DNA of 64,000 bases. Source: Paenibacillus terrae (GTDB taxonomy: Bacteria; Bacillota; Bacilli; Paenibacillales; Paenibacillaceae). This document shows positions 7,094 through 16,635 of the stretch, piece after piece. Where the stretch lies: positions 284,400 through 348,399 of the forward strand of contig NZ_PNXQ01000012.1 of the NCBI RefSeq assembly GCF_005217525.1. Reading direction: 5' to 3'. Position 1 is the first letter of the stretch; the number at the start of each line of letters is the position of its first letter. The translations under genes were made by a program, and so were the position numbers. The notes under the pieces are model-generated. The model made no database searches, was not told the origin of the DNA, and was given only the letters and a program-made list of their open reading frames with translations.

Positions 7094-8677
7094 AGTATCT
7101 TCCATTAGAACCAGAAGTGTTTTATGATAGAGCCATACAGCCTAGAAGTTACCCTGGTTTATCTGGGGAATAGCGGGAATTCCTTAAACCATTTGAGAGG
7201 GGATTTCAGTATGAAGAGGTTCAAAAAGGCTATTGCAGTTATGCTAAGCGCGATGCTCCTGTTTGCTTTTGGGTTGACTGCGAATGCGAGTCAAAGCACA
7301 GATGGGGTATCGGACCAAGCGATTAAGGCGGAGTCCGATGTTCAGCTAACAACTGCAAATGAAAGCGTCATTAAGCAGCTAACGCGGGCAGACAAGCCTG
7401 ACAGTATTACTTCTTCGGTATATGCCATGAAGGAAGATCTCAACTTCAAGACACCAGAGACACCCTCATTGAAAAAAGAAACTGTTCCTTCGCTGAAAGC
7501 AAGCCCAGCGGCAGCCACAGCTTCTTCTGCTACGTATTCCGGTACGATTACGGAAGAAGGAGGTACACAATTTTTATATCCGATCTATTTGCAGCCTGGC
7601 GAATTGTTGCAGGCTCAGCTGGACGGACCATTTTCAGCACAGCTTGACTACGACTTGTACTTATACGAGTTTGATATGACGACAGGTGACATCAACCCCA
7701 ATCCAATAGACGCTTCTACCTACGGTACTTATTTTAACAATTATGAACAGGGGGCTGCATCACTTCCCGAAAACGTAGGAGCGCGCAATGCTATCGGATC
7801 GGAAAAGGCTTATGCGATTGCAGTTCATGCGAAGAAGGGCTCTAGCATTAATGCTCCTTTCTATCTAACTGTCGATACAAGTTCCAGCTACGATGCATAT
7901 GAGCCGGATGAGAGCGCTTTTCATGCTTATAACTTTACCTTTAGTACGGGTGGATCTTCCCTTAACTCACGTTCCATCCATTCAGGCATTGATAACGACT
8001 GGTATCAAATCACGATCCCTGCGAGCCGCAATTATGATGCATTAAATGTAAAGCTGGATAGTACCTCGGAAAGCTACGGTTACAAAGCGGAAGTTTATGG
8101 AGCTCTCAGCGGCAACCAGATGGTGCTTCTCCCGCAAACGAATCACAATGTTTCTTTAAATACTGGAACCTACTATGTACGAGTATACACAACCAATCAG
8201 TACTCAGCTGACCATTTGTATACACTAACACTTAAACCGGTGCTTCGGGCTGGAAAAATTGTAATTAACGGTTACGACTCTTCTAAAAATGGCCCTAATG
8301 ATTACCCAACCTATTCTTACGGTCGTCATTACCGTGTTACTGGAACCAGTGATTTTACTGTGAAGGGTGTCGTTACTACAACTGATAATTATCCTGTTGC
8401 AAATGCGCCTGTTGATATGACATGGTTGAATCAGAACTGGACTGAAGGCAGCGGCAATCGCACTCGTACAGGCACAGCATATACGGATCAGAATGGGGCC
8501 TTTAGTGTTACCGTTTCCCTGCCTCATTCAACTGGAAGTATTGCGGAATACTTGTCCGGAGCAATCAGTTTTACACACTATTTTGATCTCTCAGGGGTAG
8601 CTGCTCAGGTTAGAGGAACTTCGATTATAGACACAGATATTGTATATCACTTCGCTTACAGTATTTATGGCGGTTAA
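7094..8677 (+). repeat. Tandem duplication, copy 2 (5' region plus gene)
   Basis: Second copy of the unit at 5398-6987, directly repeated. The upstream segment 7094-7210 keeps most positions of the first copy including TATCTTCCATTAGAACCAGA and the SD, with several substitutions, so the duplication is not recent. Confidence 0.85.
7211..8677 (+). CDS. Secreted PPC-like beta-sandwich protein, paralogue 2 (488 aa)
   Basis: Same architecture as paralogue 1: signal peptide (MKRFKKAIAVMLSAMLLFAF ... ANAS), Lys/Ser/Ala-rich linker to about residue 105, two PPC-like beta domains (with YPIYLQPGELLQAQLDG and IHSGIDNDWYQITIPAS) and a C-terminal Ig-like domain (GVVTTTDNYPVANAPVDMTW). The beta domains are the best conserved parts between the two; the linker and the C-terminal domain differ most. 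Start ATG 7211 is set by GAGAGGGG upstream. No enzyme motif seen. Both paralogues may be dosage copies or may have diverged in binding. Confidence 0.75.
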   Translation: MKRFKKAIAVMLSAMLLFAFGLTANASQSTDGVSDQAIKAESDVQLTTANESVIKQLTRADKPDSITSSVYAMKEDLNFKTPETPSLKKETVPSLKASPAAATASSATYSGTITEEGGTQFLYPIYLQPGELLQAQLDGPFSAQLDYDLYLYEFDMTTGDINPNPIDASTYGTYFNNYEQGAASLPENVGARNAIGSEKAYAIAVHAKKGSSINAPFYLTVDTSSSYDAYEPDESAFHAYNFTFSTGGSSLNSRSIHSGIDNDWYQITIPASRNYDALNVKLDSTSESYGYKAEVYGALSGNQMVLLPQTNHNVSLNTGTYYVRVYTTNQYSADHLYTLTLKPVLRAGKIVINGYDSSKNGPNDYPTYSYGRHYRVTGTSDFTVKGVVTTTDNYPVANAPVDMTWLNQNWTEGSGNRTRTGTAYTDQNGAFSVTVSLPHSTGSIAEYLSGAISFTHYFDLSGVAAQVRGTSIIDTDIVYHFAYSIYGG

Positions 8678-8706
8678 TTAACTGCTTTAATATTTGTTCA
8701 TTTTTA

Positions 8707-8743
8707 GGACAAAGCATGTATTCATTCCATATGTGCTTTGTCC
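8707..8743 (+). terminator. Probable terminator hairpin after paralogue 2
   Basis: GGACAAAGCA pairs with TGCTTTGTCC; the tail (GATATATATAG) is poor in T, so termination strength is uncertain. Confidence 0.4.
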
Positions 8744-8822
8744 GATATATATAGAAACAGGGTCACATTACATTATACATACGACTTAGAGTGCCTGTTA
8801 CCCAAGGACAGGAGGAAATCAA

Positions 8823-9701
8823 ATGAATTTTGAGCCCCTTAGAATGCAACGAGCCGTTGTTAATACTAGTAGCTTGCGGATAAATGTGGAAGCTAAGCAA
8901 GCCCAATCCCCCCAGCTTTATGAAGGAAAACGCTCCGAATTGGTTATTCAAGACTCCGTAGAGATTAGCGAAACTGGTAGGCAACTGGCTGAAGGAGCTA
9001 TTGTATCACAGTCTGCTAAGTATTTCGGTACAACCCAGATCAACGATGCATTAAACCGAGTTTTAGAAGGTCAGCCAGAAGAAGTGTCCAATGCGGTGTA
9101 CAGTATGATTGAATCCAATTTTATCGTCAATGGAACAGTAACAGATGAGAGCCAGCGAACCGTGCTACTGGAGATGGGAGTTTCCCAATCCAAGTATATT
9201 GCAGAACACTATATGGAAGGTGACAAGGCCAAAGAGTTTTTGGAAACTATGAACCAAATAGCTGCTATTGCTTTGACACGATCCATTGATCCAGAGACTG
9301 GAGATATTAGTTACACGACTCCAATAGACCGTCCGATAGGTGCCCCTGAGGATTACGTCAAAATGTCGGAATTGATGAAGCAGGCTGACCCCCAAAAGTA
9401 TACTGCATTCATCAATGACATTAAAGGTGGAGGGAATGGACTGAGTCAGTTGATAGATTTTGCACAAAAGGTTCCTCAAAACCCCAAATGGATTGAGAAA
9501 TATAAGGAACGTACAGGAGAGATTGCGGAGTTGCTAAATAACACGCGAATAGAGAACCGGTTTGACAAGGCTGATACGACTTCAGCTTCCGCTTTTATGA
9601 ACAGTATGCAAAATATTCTTAAGGAATCTTCCGCTATGCAGGACTCTTACAGTCAGAACTTGCGCGCCTTTTTTCGGAACTTGGGCGTTCACGTTAATTA
9701 A
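8823..9701 (+). CDS. Hypothetical protein, 292 aa
   Basis: I do not recognise a family. The protein has no signal peptide or membrane segment and is rich in helix-forming residues. The N-terminal ~55 residues are polar and likely disordered, with a motif DSVEISETGRQLAEG that resembles the style of FlgM or other flagellum-associated proteins; this is a weak hint only. The middle part (residues ~75-215) looks like a compact helical domain. AGGAGG-type SD (ACAGGAGGAAATC) supports ATG 8823. It is followed by a terminator at 9835-9884 and lies between genes for secreted proteins. Confidence 0.7.
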   Translation: MNFEPLRMQRAVVNTSSLRINVEAKQAQSPQLYEGKRSELVIQDSVEISETGRQLAEGAIVSQSAKYFGTTQINDALNRVLEGQPEEVSNAVYSMIESNFIVNGTVTDESQRTVLLEMGVSQSKYIAEHYMEGDKAKEFLETMNQIAAIALTRSIDPETGDISYTTPIDRPIGAPEDYVKMSELMKQADPQKYTAFINDIKGGGNGLSQLIDFAQKVPQNPKWIEKYKERTGEIAELLNNTRIENRFDKADTTSASAFMNSMQNILKESSAMQDSYSQNLRAFFRNLGVHVN

Positions 9702-9834
9702 GGCTTCGAGGCTGACCCCGAGATGTGGAATAATGTGAAATACAAGCATTTATGAATTTTAAATGATGTCGTGCTGTTTACATTACGTTTAGAACGAAGT
9801 ATAATAACTTCAAAACATACTCGTTACTTTGAGG

Positions 9835-9884
9835 AAGCACCTCAAACTTAGGCTTAACCGCCTTCGTTTGGGGTGCTTTTTCTA
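9835..9884 (+). terminator. Rho-independent terminator
   Basis: AAGCACCTCAAAC pairs with GTTTGGGGTGCTT, followed by TTTCTATTTT. Ends transcription of the 292-residue protein gene ahead of the SLH protein gene. Confidence 0.8.
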
Positions 9885-9944
9885 TTTTAGCCGAAACGAG
9901 TTTGTACAACTCTTTGAAAATAAAATAAAGCAAGGGAGAAATGT

Positions 9945-12900
9945 ATGTATCCAAAAAATAAGCGAAAGGTAAGGAAATATAGCAAGTGGGTATATGGATT
10001 TTTAGCTGTAATGATCATGTTAACCGCCCTCCCTATATTTCCAGAGAGGGTATCAGCTGCTACCCAAGAGATCATCGGTGGACCTTTTTGCCAAAATAAT
10101 TTACCTGGCGGGGGTGACAGTTGGGGCTTATGGTCAGGAAATGGAATAGGAGCAACTGAAGTTTATAGCGGCATGGGCTCGGCAAGATATAAGTGTGAAG
10201 GTGTGGTACAGCCGACAGAACGTTTTGTTGATATTGGAAGATCTATTAAGACATCGGATTATAAGATTTTTGTTTATATCGAAGGGTCTTACCATACTGA
10301 TATATATGTATCTAATGCAGCAGCGGGTAACAGTTGGCAGCCTAATGGAACGAATTTATATACATGGACCGATGCCACAAAATTTTATGCTAGTAGCTCT
10401 TACCAAGGCAAATGGGTAGATATCACAGACTCTATTACGTTAAAAGATATTCGGTATTTTAGAGCTACGGGTACTAACCAGCAGACAAGTAATGAAATAT
10501 CCAGGTTTGGAGTCCGTGTCATTCCCAAATCAGACTTGATGCCTAAATCACCCCAGATTAATGCAGGGGCTGAGGGCCAAGCGAGTACGGGGTGGACCAA
10601 AGGACCTGTAACGGTTTGGATCAATGGAGACGTGGCACCTGAAGGGCTAAAATACTATGAATACAGCCTAAATGGTGGAGCATTTCAACAGTACACAGGA
10701 CCCTTTACTGTATATGATCATGGTGTAAATACAATCTATGCCCGGACTGTAGACGTGAACAACCAGTACAGTGGTCTTTCTTCCGGGAATGTCAGGATAG
10801 ACCAAATGCCGCCGACGCCACCGATCATAAGTGCAACGGGCAACAGTAATGACTATACCATTACATTGCAGCCAGGAGCGGACGATTATTCTGGGCTGGC
10901 CCATACACAATTTCGCGTGACGGGCGTTGTCAATCAAGGTTGGCAAGACTATGGTGGAGCATTCCATGTTAATCAAGATGGCAAAAGCACGGTTTATGCC
11001 CGCTCCATAGACAACGTGGGTAATGTGAGCCAAGAAGTAAGCAAGGAAGTCACTATTGATAAAAAGGGTCCGACTGCTCCTGCTATCCGAGCTAGCGAGG
11101 CGGGTCCAACGATCAATCATGTGAATATTGCCATTGATTCAGGAAGTGATCCTGTAAATGGAATCAAGATGACGCAGTATCGTTTGAGTTCAGCAGGGGA
11201 GTGGCAGACATACAATGGCGTTTTTACATTAAACGCGGAAGGGCTGTACGAACTATCAGCACGGACGATCAATAATCTGGACGTGTCTAGTTCAATCGTG
11301 ACTCAATCGGTCATGATTGATCGAACTAGGCCAACGCCCCCGGAAGTTACGTTCTCCGAGGTGACGATGCCCACCCGATACACCAATAAGCCAGTACAAT
11401 TTGCTATTTCGGGTGGAACGGATATTTCAGCAGTACATTACGAATATCAAATGGGCTCTGGCCATTATGTTCCTGGTTCATCGGGAGTATTAAATAATTC
11501 TGGCATCGTCAAAGTGACTGCTCAAGCTGTGGATGCAGCTGGAAATCGGAGTGATCCAGTGTCCGCAACATCTTACATTGATTTGGAACCCCCGACGATC
11601 CAGCTCACACCGGATTCGCGTGAATGGAAGGATACGAGCATTCAAGTGGGGATACGATATGCGGACCAACATTCGGGGATCGAACCAGCGACGATGCAGT
11701 ATAAAATCACGAACAGCCCTGATGTACCCGAACATTGGGATACAGCTGCTGATACAGGAATTCAGATGAGCCTTTCAAATGAAGGTGAATGGTATGTTCA
11801 TGCCAAGGTTAAAGATCAGGCGGGTAACATTTCTGAAACGGTCAGCAGAGCACTTCGCATTCAGAAGCAACCTCAGCCGGCTGAGCTTTCTGCGTCATCC
11901 GTACGAAATACAGAGGTCGATCTGCAATGGACTCTTCCATCGGGCCTTGATGATGGTTACGTCTATACCATCCGAAATTTAACGACGAATGAGATTTGGG
12001 ATGTTACACATCCGACAAATTCTTTTACAAACAAAGGGCTACAGGGAGGGCGTCCATACGAATATGAAGTGCGTTCCAGTAATCACGTGGGAGGCAATGC
12101 TTATTCCAATCGAGTTCGTGTGCTAACGTTACCTGATGCCCCGGATCAGATCCGATTACGAACCATTTCTCGTACTTCAGCACAAATCATGGCTGATTTT
12201 ACGCCAGTGCTTTCAGCTGACAACTATAAGATTACAGCAACGGATGTTAGTACGGGGGAAGTCATATTTAAGGATACTGTTACACAGGATGTGTATAATC
12301 CAATTACGGGAATGAAACCAGGTGAATTTTACGATGTTTCTGTATCAGCTATGAATGCCAGTGGGGAGGGTGCGGCCAAGCATGTGTCTTTTTTAAGCCT
12401 ACCAGATAGCCCAAGCGGATTCCAAAATGTAACCGTGAAGGACGATGGAATCGACTTGAAATGGAATCGTGTAATCACGGCGACATACTATGCTCTGGAG
12501 CGGGACAAAGCATCTGTTTATAAGGATGTGTATACTGAATTCGCTGATTACGGACTTCAGGCAGGAACGGAGTATGATTATTCCATTTCCGCTGAAAATG
12601 CAACCGGCTTTGGAGATGATGCTCATTTGAGGGTCATCACATTACCTGATCGGGTAACTACGCTGGCGAGTGTGGAGAATGATGTATATTCTGTCAGTGT
12701 AGGTTGGGAAGATGTGCAGGGGGCTGACGGATACATCCTGAATGTTAATGATGAGCCAGATGTGCGGCTTTCCCGGGGAAGCCATGCCTATACTTTTGAT
12801 GGATTGCCCGCAGGTAGGACTGCAAATATTCGAATCCGAGCCTACAATCGAAGTGGTATAGGCGGAGATACGACTATCAACGAGTTAACACTACCCACAT

Positions 12901-14540
12901 CGGTTGTACGTCTTATAGCGGTAGAGGTTCGGGAACATGATGCCGCGATTGTTTGGGACCCAGTCGATGGGGCGACCAAATATAAAGTATCAATCAATAG
13001 CCAGGATTATTACAGCACGGAACCACGTGTAGTCGTATCCGGATTAGAGGGTGGAAAGAAATACGATTTTCAGGTGAGCAGCGGTAATGGTAGTGGGTTC
13101 AGCCAGCCCGTACGGGAAGAGCTGCTTACGCTTCCACCTCAAGTGCAAAACGTCAAAGTCACAGAACTAGGGAATGGACAGATTTTGCTGAACTGGGATG
13201 AAAGCGAAAATGCTTATCAATATGCTGTAATTCGGAAAGATACTGGTGAAATCGTGAATACCAAGGATACTAGTATCAAGCTTTCAGGTATCCAACCCGG
13301 TACGATGTACTCGTTCGGCATTCAAGCTGTCAATACAACGGGCGCAGGTGAGTGGACTCCATTTACGTATCGTGCGCTCCCAGGCCAAATACCAGATCAT
13401 GAGCTGACATTTAAAGATGTAACAGATACCGATCTGGTAGTGACGTGGAAAGAAGCTCCTGGTGCGGATACCTACCATGTATACCAAAATGGGCTGCTTA
13501 TCGGTCATACGGTAAACTCTAATTTTAAAGTAGATGGCTTGGATAGCTCTACGGTGTATCGTATTACGGTCAAACCGGTTAACACAAGCGGTGAAGGTAA
13601 ACAGACAGAAGGCGAGGTAGAAACGTTACCGTCTCCAGAATTTGCGTTTTCGAAAACGGAGACGACGAATAGCGAGTTTATGATCCACTGGGAATCAGAA
13701 CACAAAAATGATATTTTCGTGCTCACCAGTGAAGGGCAAGCAGAATTATATCGTGGTAAGGATCGAAGCTTTATTTGGAGTCAACTTAAAGAGAAACAAT
13801 CGTATGCAGTTCAGCTATGGGCAGAAAACAGCCAAGGAAAGCGTACCATTGCAAAACAAGCGAACGGTAAAACAACGGGGAATACTGAAGCCTCAGCCTC
13901 AGGCGGTGGAGCAGGAGGTGGGGGGATCGTCAAGCCGATTCAGCCCTATGTAGAGGAGTTGACTGAAACAGCGATCGCTCAAGCACCTTCAGTCGAAACG
14001 AAGTCCAATCGTTTTAGTGACATTGAACGGGCATTTAATAAAGATAAGATTAATGCCCTTGCAGATTTGGGGGTAGTGAAGGGTATGACCCAAACCCTTT
14101 TTGAGCCGAGCAGACCTGTAACACGTATGGAGTTCACTTCGATGCTCGTCCGTTCCCTGAAATTACCGCTCGAAACGGATATGGCTTTAAGCTTCGAGGA
14201 TATCAATCCATCAGCGTGGTATGTTGATTTATTGAAAACAGCGATTAAAGATCAGGTCGCTCGTGGATTTAGTAACAAGGTATTTGCTCCAGATCGCGTT
14301 ATTAACCGAGAGCAGGCGGCTAAAATGGTGAACAACGTTATCAAAGCTACGCCACAACAAGAAAGCAACATCTACTCAGATGCCTCTCAAATTGTGGAAT
14401 GGGCCAGAGAAGATGTACTGGGTCTAACCGAAATTAATTTAGTACAAGGATATCCAGATGGAAGCTTCCGTGCAAAACAGGAAATCACACGCGCCGAAGC
14501 GGCTGAAATGATTTATAACATGATTCAAAAAATTCAATAA
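9945..14540 (+). CDS. SLH-anchored surface protein with Ig-like and FN3 repeats (1531 aa)
   Basis: Signal peptide at residues 1-40 (cleavage near VSAA). Residues ~41-200 form a beta-rich module that may bind carbohydrate. Residues ~215-640 hold about five repeats of the OmpL47/Ig-like type, each ending in a pattern like VYARSIDNVGNVS. Residues ~642-1300 hold about eight fibronectin type III modules. A Gly-rich linker (SASGGGAGGGG) near residue 1320 leads to three S-layer homology motifs (~1355-1531), with GFSNKVFAPDRVINREQAAK and GYPDGSFRAKQEITRAEAAE. SLH motifs bind pyruvylated secondary cell-wall polymer, so the protein should be non-covalently anchored on the cell surface with a long FN3 stalk. 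No catalytic domain is visible; adhesion or a glycan-binding role is likely. GGGAGA precedes ATG 9945. Confidence 0.9.
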   Translation: MYPKNKRKVRKYSKWVYGFLAVMIMLTALPIFPERVSAATQEIIGGPFCQNNLPGGGDSWGLWSGNGIGATEVYSGMGSARYKCEGVVQPTERFVDIGRSIKTSDYKIFVYIEGSYHTDIYVSNAAAGNSWQPNGTNLYTWTDATKFYASSSYQGKWVDITDSITLKDIRYFRATGTNQQTSNEISRFGVRVIPKSDLMPKSPQINAGAEGQASTGWTKGPVTVWINGDVAPEGLKYYEYSLNGGAFQQYTGPFTVYDHGVNTIYARTVDVNNQYSGLSSGNVRIDQMPPTPPIISATGNSNDYTITLQPGADDYSGLAHTQFRVTGVVNQGWQDYGGAFHVNQDGKSTVYARSIDNVGNVSQEVSKEVTIDKKGPTAPAIRASEAGPTINHVNIAIDSGSDPVNGIKMTQYRLSSAGEWQTYNGVFTLNAEGLYELSARTINNLDVSSSIVTQSVMIDRTRPTPPEVTFSEVTMPTRYTNKPVQFAISGGTDISAVHYEYQMGSGHYVPGSSGVLNNSGIVKVTAQAVDAAGNRSDPVSATSYIDLEPPTIQLTPDSREWKDTSIQVGIRYADQHSGIEPATMQYKITNSPDVPEHWDTAADTGIQMSLSNEGEWYVHAKVKDQAGNISETVSRALRIQKQPQPAELSASSVRNTEVDLQWTLPSGLDDGYVYTIRNLTTNEIWDVTHPTNSFTNKGLQGGRPYEYEVRSSNHVGGNAYSNRVRVLTLPDAPDQIRLRTISRTSAQIMADFTPVLSADNYKITATDVSTGEVIFKDTVTQDVYNPITGMKPGEFYDVSVSAMNASGEGAAKHVSFLSLPDSPSGFQNVTVKDDGIDLKWNRVITATYYALERDKASVYKDVYTEFADYGLQAGTEYDYSISAENATGFGDDAHLRVITLPDRVTTLASVENDVYSVSVGWEDVQGADGYILNVNDEPDVRLSRGSHAYTFDGLPAGRTANIRIRAYNRSGIGGDTTINELTLPTSVVRLIAVEVREHDAAIVWDPVDGATKYKVSINSQDYYSTEPRVVVSGLEGGKKYDFQVSSGNGSGFSQPVREELLTLPPQVQNVKVTELGNGQILLNWDESENAYQYAVIRKDTGEIVNTKDTSIKLSGIQPGTMYSFGIQAVNTTGAGEWTPFTYRALPGQIPDHELTFKDVTDTDLVVTWKEAPGADTYHVYQNGLLIGHTVNSNFKVDGLDSSTVYRITVKPVNTSGEGKQTEGEVETLPSPEFAFSKTETTNSEFMIHWESEHKNDIFVLTSEGQAELYRGKDRSFIWSQLKEKQSYAVQLWAENSQGKRTIAKQANGKTTGNTEASASGGGAGGGGIVKPIQPYVEELTETAIAQAPSVETKSNRFSDIERAFNKDKINALADLGVVKGMTQTLFEPSRPVTRMEFTSMLVRSLKLPLETDMALSFEDINPSAWYVDLLKTAIKDQVARGFSNKVFAPDRVINREQAAKMVNNVIKATPQQESNIYSDASQIVEWAREDVLGLTEINLVQGYPDGSFRAKQEITRAEAAEMIYNMIQKIQ

Positions 14541-14541
14541 A

Positions 14542-14576
14542 AAGAAGGGGGTGGCATTAGCCAGCCCCTCTTTTGT
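14542..14576. terminator. Bidirectional terminator
   Basis: GGGGTGGC-ATTA-GCCAGCCCC hairpin with T-runs on both strands, between the convergent SLH protein gene and the discoidin-like gene. Confidence 0.75.
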
Positions 14577-14619
14577 ATATGTGCATATAGGAATTGATGC
14601 AGTATGCTCACATTGATTT

Positions 14620-15129
14620 TTATTCCGCAATAGCGGGATTTAAATTGGAATTTCTGTAGGCTGGAACGCCATTGATTGAAGCGGTTCTTAACTGAATATA
14701 TCGTACACCATAATAGGTTGTTGTATTATTCAGGCCAGATGAAAGTACAGTTATTTTATAATATTGAAAAGGAATCTCATTGCTAAATTGATAAGTCGTT
14801 TTTGCAGTAGTTGGCACTGCTTCTACTGCACCTAATCTAAACCAGTTTTCTCCGTCGTTAGAACCATGAAGAGAAAACGTTAGGATAAAAGCTTTAAAGG
14901 TTGGCTGAGCCAAGAGGATATCATTAATCGTTTTGCCTTCATCTAATTTGAATACAATTTCTCCACCTCTACCGCTCAAGCTGCTTTCCCAAGAAAGATT
15001 ATTATCAACTAAAATATTTTTTGGAAAAGTATTTTTGGAATCACCATTAGTTGAAACATTTTCTTCTGCTATAACGACAGGCTCAATTGAAAAAGAATAA
15101 TCGTTTGGATTCTGACTAAATTTTGTCAT
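14620..15129 (-). CDS. F5/8 type C (discoidin)-like domain protein, 169 aa
   Basis: The sequence has the discoidin/CBM32-like pattern: NILVDNNLSWESSLSGRGGE, VFKLDEGKTINDILLAQPTF, then FSLHGSNDGENWFRLGAVEA and IPFQYYKITVLSS. Such beta-sandwich domains bind sugars or lipids, usually as modules of larger extracellular enzymes. Here it stands alone and lacks a recognisable signal peptide, so its location is unclear. GGGGGAAA supports ATG 15129. The start is preceded, 40 nt upstream, by one copy of the 117-bp inverted repeat, which probably carries or modifies its promoter. Confidence 0.65.
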   Translation of the reverse strand: MTKFSQNPNDYSFSIEPVVIAEENVSTNGDSKNTFPKNILVDNNLSWESSLSGRGGEIVFKLDEGKTINDILLAQPTFKAFILTFSLHGSNDGENWFRLGAVEAVPTTAKTTYQFSNEIPFQYYKITVLSSGLNNTTTYYGVRYIQLRTASINGVPAYRNSNLNPAIAE

Positions 15130-15169
15130 GTTGCATTTCCCCCATTAGTTAAATTATTTAATATTGGAA

Positions 15170-15286
15170 TCAATATCATAATACCCCTCAGTAGCTTTAA
15201 TAAAGAGTACATATAGATCAAAATGGTTTATTTTGTCTATATGTAGTATACATTTCGTTGGCTTAATCATTTATGAAATGGATTCA
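15170..15286 (-). repeat. ~117-bp repeat, left copy (inverted relative to 19286-19403)
   Basis: The reverse complement of this segment matches 19286-19403 with about six differences, including a single-base gap in a G-run. It contains an internal hairpin (CATATAGA / TCTATATG with extended A/T pairing). It lies directly upstream of the discoidin-like gene and points towards it; the right copy stands in the same relation to the TudS-like gene. Confidence 0.85.
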
Positions 15287-15629
15287 TTGTTGAAATTATC
15301 ATTGTATATTCATATGAATCTCTCAATAAATGTATTCCCTTATACTAAAATACATATTGCGACTGACAGAAAAAACACACCAATACTCATCAACAGGTAG
15401 AGATTGTCGTCTACATAGCTTCAAATGGACGGAAGTAAACCCGGGTTAGATAAAGCACTGGATTGCCTCAATTCGCAAATGAGCGCAAGGCTGTATATAC
15501 AGTTATTGCTAGAATGCTGTTGATGACGACACATACAATATAAGCAACCCCCGCGTATTCCTAACATTAAAAAGGAACAATTGTTTACATGGTTTTATGA
15601 TAGAGTTTAAGCGATATAATTACGAAAAA
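15287..15629. other. AT-rich intergenic stretch without a recognised gene
   Basis: No supported coding region, repeat or RNA was seen here. It separates the left inverted repeat from the sigK remnant. Confidence 0.4.
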
Positions 15630-15757
15630 GGCCCCTATTGGGACCCTAAAGCAGTTCATATATTTGTGCTTAAACGCACGCTTTTCAATGCGAGACACAT
15701 ACGAACGCGTAATCCCCGATGGTAACGAAGGATATGAGGTCCTCCAAATCTTCACCG
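15630..15757 (-). pseudogene. Decayed sigK-like fragment with internal deletion
   Basis: Positions 15672-15716 match the C-terminal, region 4.2 part of sigK (17786-17830) with about 5 mismatches in 45. The sequence then jumps at about 15717 to match the region 2 part of sigK (18190-18231), so about 360 bp are missing. Beyond it, 15630-15645 (GGCCCC/GGGACC with T5 on the minus strand) is a terminator in the right place for a minus-strand gene. This is a remnant of a second sigK or close sporulation sigma gene; it cannot make a working factor. Confidence 0.8.
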
Positions 15758-15800
15758 TTAAGGAAGGCGGAACATGTACTCATCCAATATAACCTGATAA

Positions 15801-15847
15801 AAACAAGCCGGAGGCGCATGTTGGGCAGCACTCCGGCTTGTTTTTAT
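15801..15847. terminator. Strong terminator with no intact gene before it
   Basis: Perfect 13-bp stem AAACAAGCCGGAG / CTCCGGCTTGTTT followed by TTTATATG. No intact gene precedes it on the plus strand; the A-run on its left lets it act on the minus strand as well. Probably a relic of lost neighbours. Confidence 0.75.
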
Positions 15848-15913
15848 ATGTTGAGGTTCATCCTGCTCGTAAGTAAATTCACTCTTGCTATAAGTCGTAA
15901 TTTAAGATATATT

Positions 15914-15943
15914 ATTAATTAAATAACTGATCATTTAATTAAT
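15914..15943. promoter_or_regulatory. Palindromic operator upstream of the TetR gene
   Basis: Perfect 11-bp inverted repeat ATTAATTAAAT / ATTTAATTAAT around AACTGATC, 36 nt before the TTG start of the TetR-family gene. Position and symmetry fit an autoregulatory TetR operator; the extreme AT content makes part of the symmetry less telling. Confidence 0.55.
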
Positions 15944-15978
15944 TAATGAAAGTTTAGCTTAAAGAGAGGGGAATACAT

Positions 15979-16635
15979 TTGGCAAGACCCATCAATGAAG
16001 AAAAAAGAATGGAGCGGCGTAAACGTATCCTAGAAGAAGCTGTTGTCCTGTTCGCAGAAAGTGGCTATTCGAATACCACAACGGCTATCATTGCACAGAG
16101 TGTGGGAGTGGCTCCTGGAACCATTTTTCAATATTTCCCTAGCAAAGAAGCTTTATACTACGCAGCTGTCCTTGAGCCGCTTGCTGATATTCAGGCGAAA
16201 TCGCTTGCTTGTCTACAACAAGAGGGGACGCCGGGCGTATTGATTAAGAACATGGTGGCAGAACAATTCAAACATATCTACTTATATACAAATGAATTGC
16301 GGCTTGTTCAATCTGTCTTAGGACAACGAATAAGATTCCCTGAACTTACACAGAAGGTCCTTGAAAGTACAAAGGTAATGACAGATGCGATCGAATGCGT
16401 CTATGCCAAGGGACAGTTAATGGGAGAATTCAACAAAAGCTTTTCTCCAGCAATGATCTCTCGTGCCTATATCTCTTTCTTTAATGGAGTCGGCTTAACT
16501 CTTGGAGAAAGTATTATTCATCATCCCGAGTGGGAAAATCTGAAGGGGCATGCCTTTTATTTGTTCGCACCCATACAACCTAAAGAAAAACTGGAGGAGT
16601 CTGAATGTGTCAAACATCATTACAACCTGATCTGA
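15979..16635 (+). CDS. TetR/AcrR-family transcriptional regulator, 218 aa
   Basis: The N-terminal TetR HTH is clear (residues ~10-57): RKRILEEAVVLFAESGYSNT, then IAQSVGVAPGTIFQYFPSKE and ALYYAAV. The C-terminal ligand domain is helical and not assignable to a ligand. The start is TTG 15979, with AGAGAGGGGAA at 15963-15973. The palindrome at 15914-15943 is the probable operator. The gene overlaps the next one, an alpha/beta hydrolase, by 31 nt, so both are one operon and the regulator probably responds to a substrate or product related to the hydrolase. Confidence 0.85.
   Translation: MARPINEEKRMERRKRILEEAVVLFAESGYSNTTTAIIAQSVGVAPGTIFQYFPSKEALYYAAVLEPLADIQAKSLACLQQEGTPGVLIKNMVAEQFKHIYLYTNELRLVQSVLGQRIRFPELTQKVLESTKVMTDAIECVYAKGQLMGEFNKSFSPAMISRAYISFFNGVGLTLGESIIHHPEWENLKGHAFYLFAPIQPKEKLEESECVKHHYNLI

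Noticed and set aside
15719..15922. Short plus-strand open frame before the TetR gene
   Set aside because: It is antisense to the sigK remnant and runs through a terminator hairpin; no SD.
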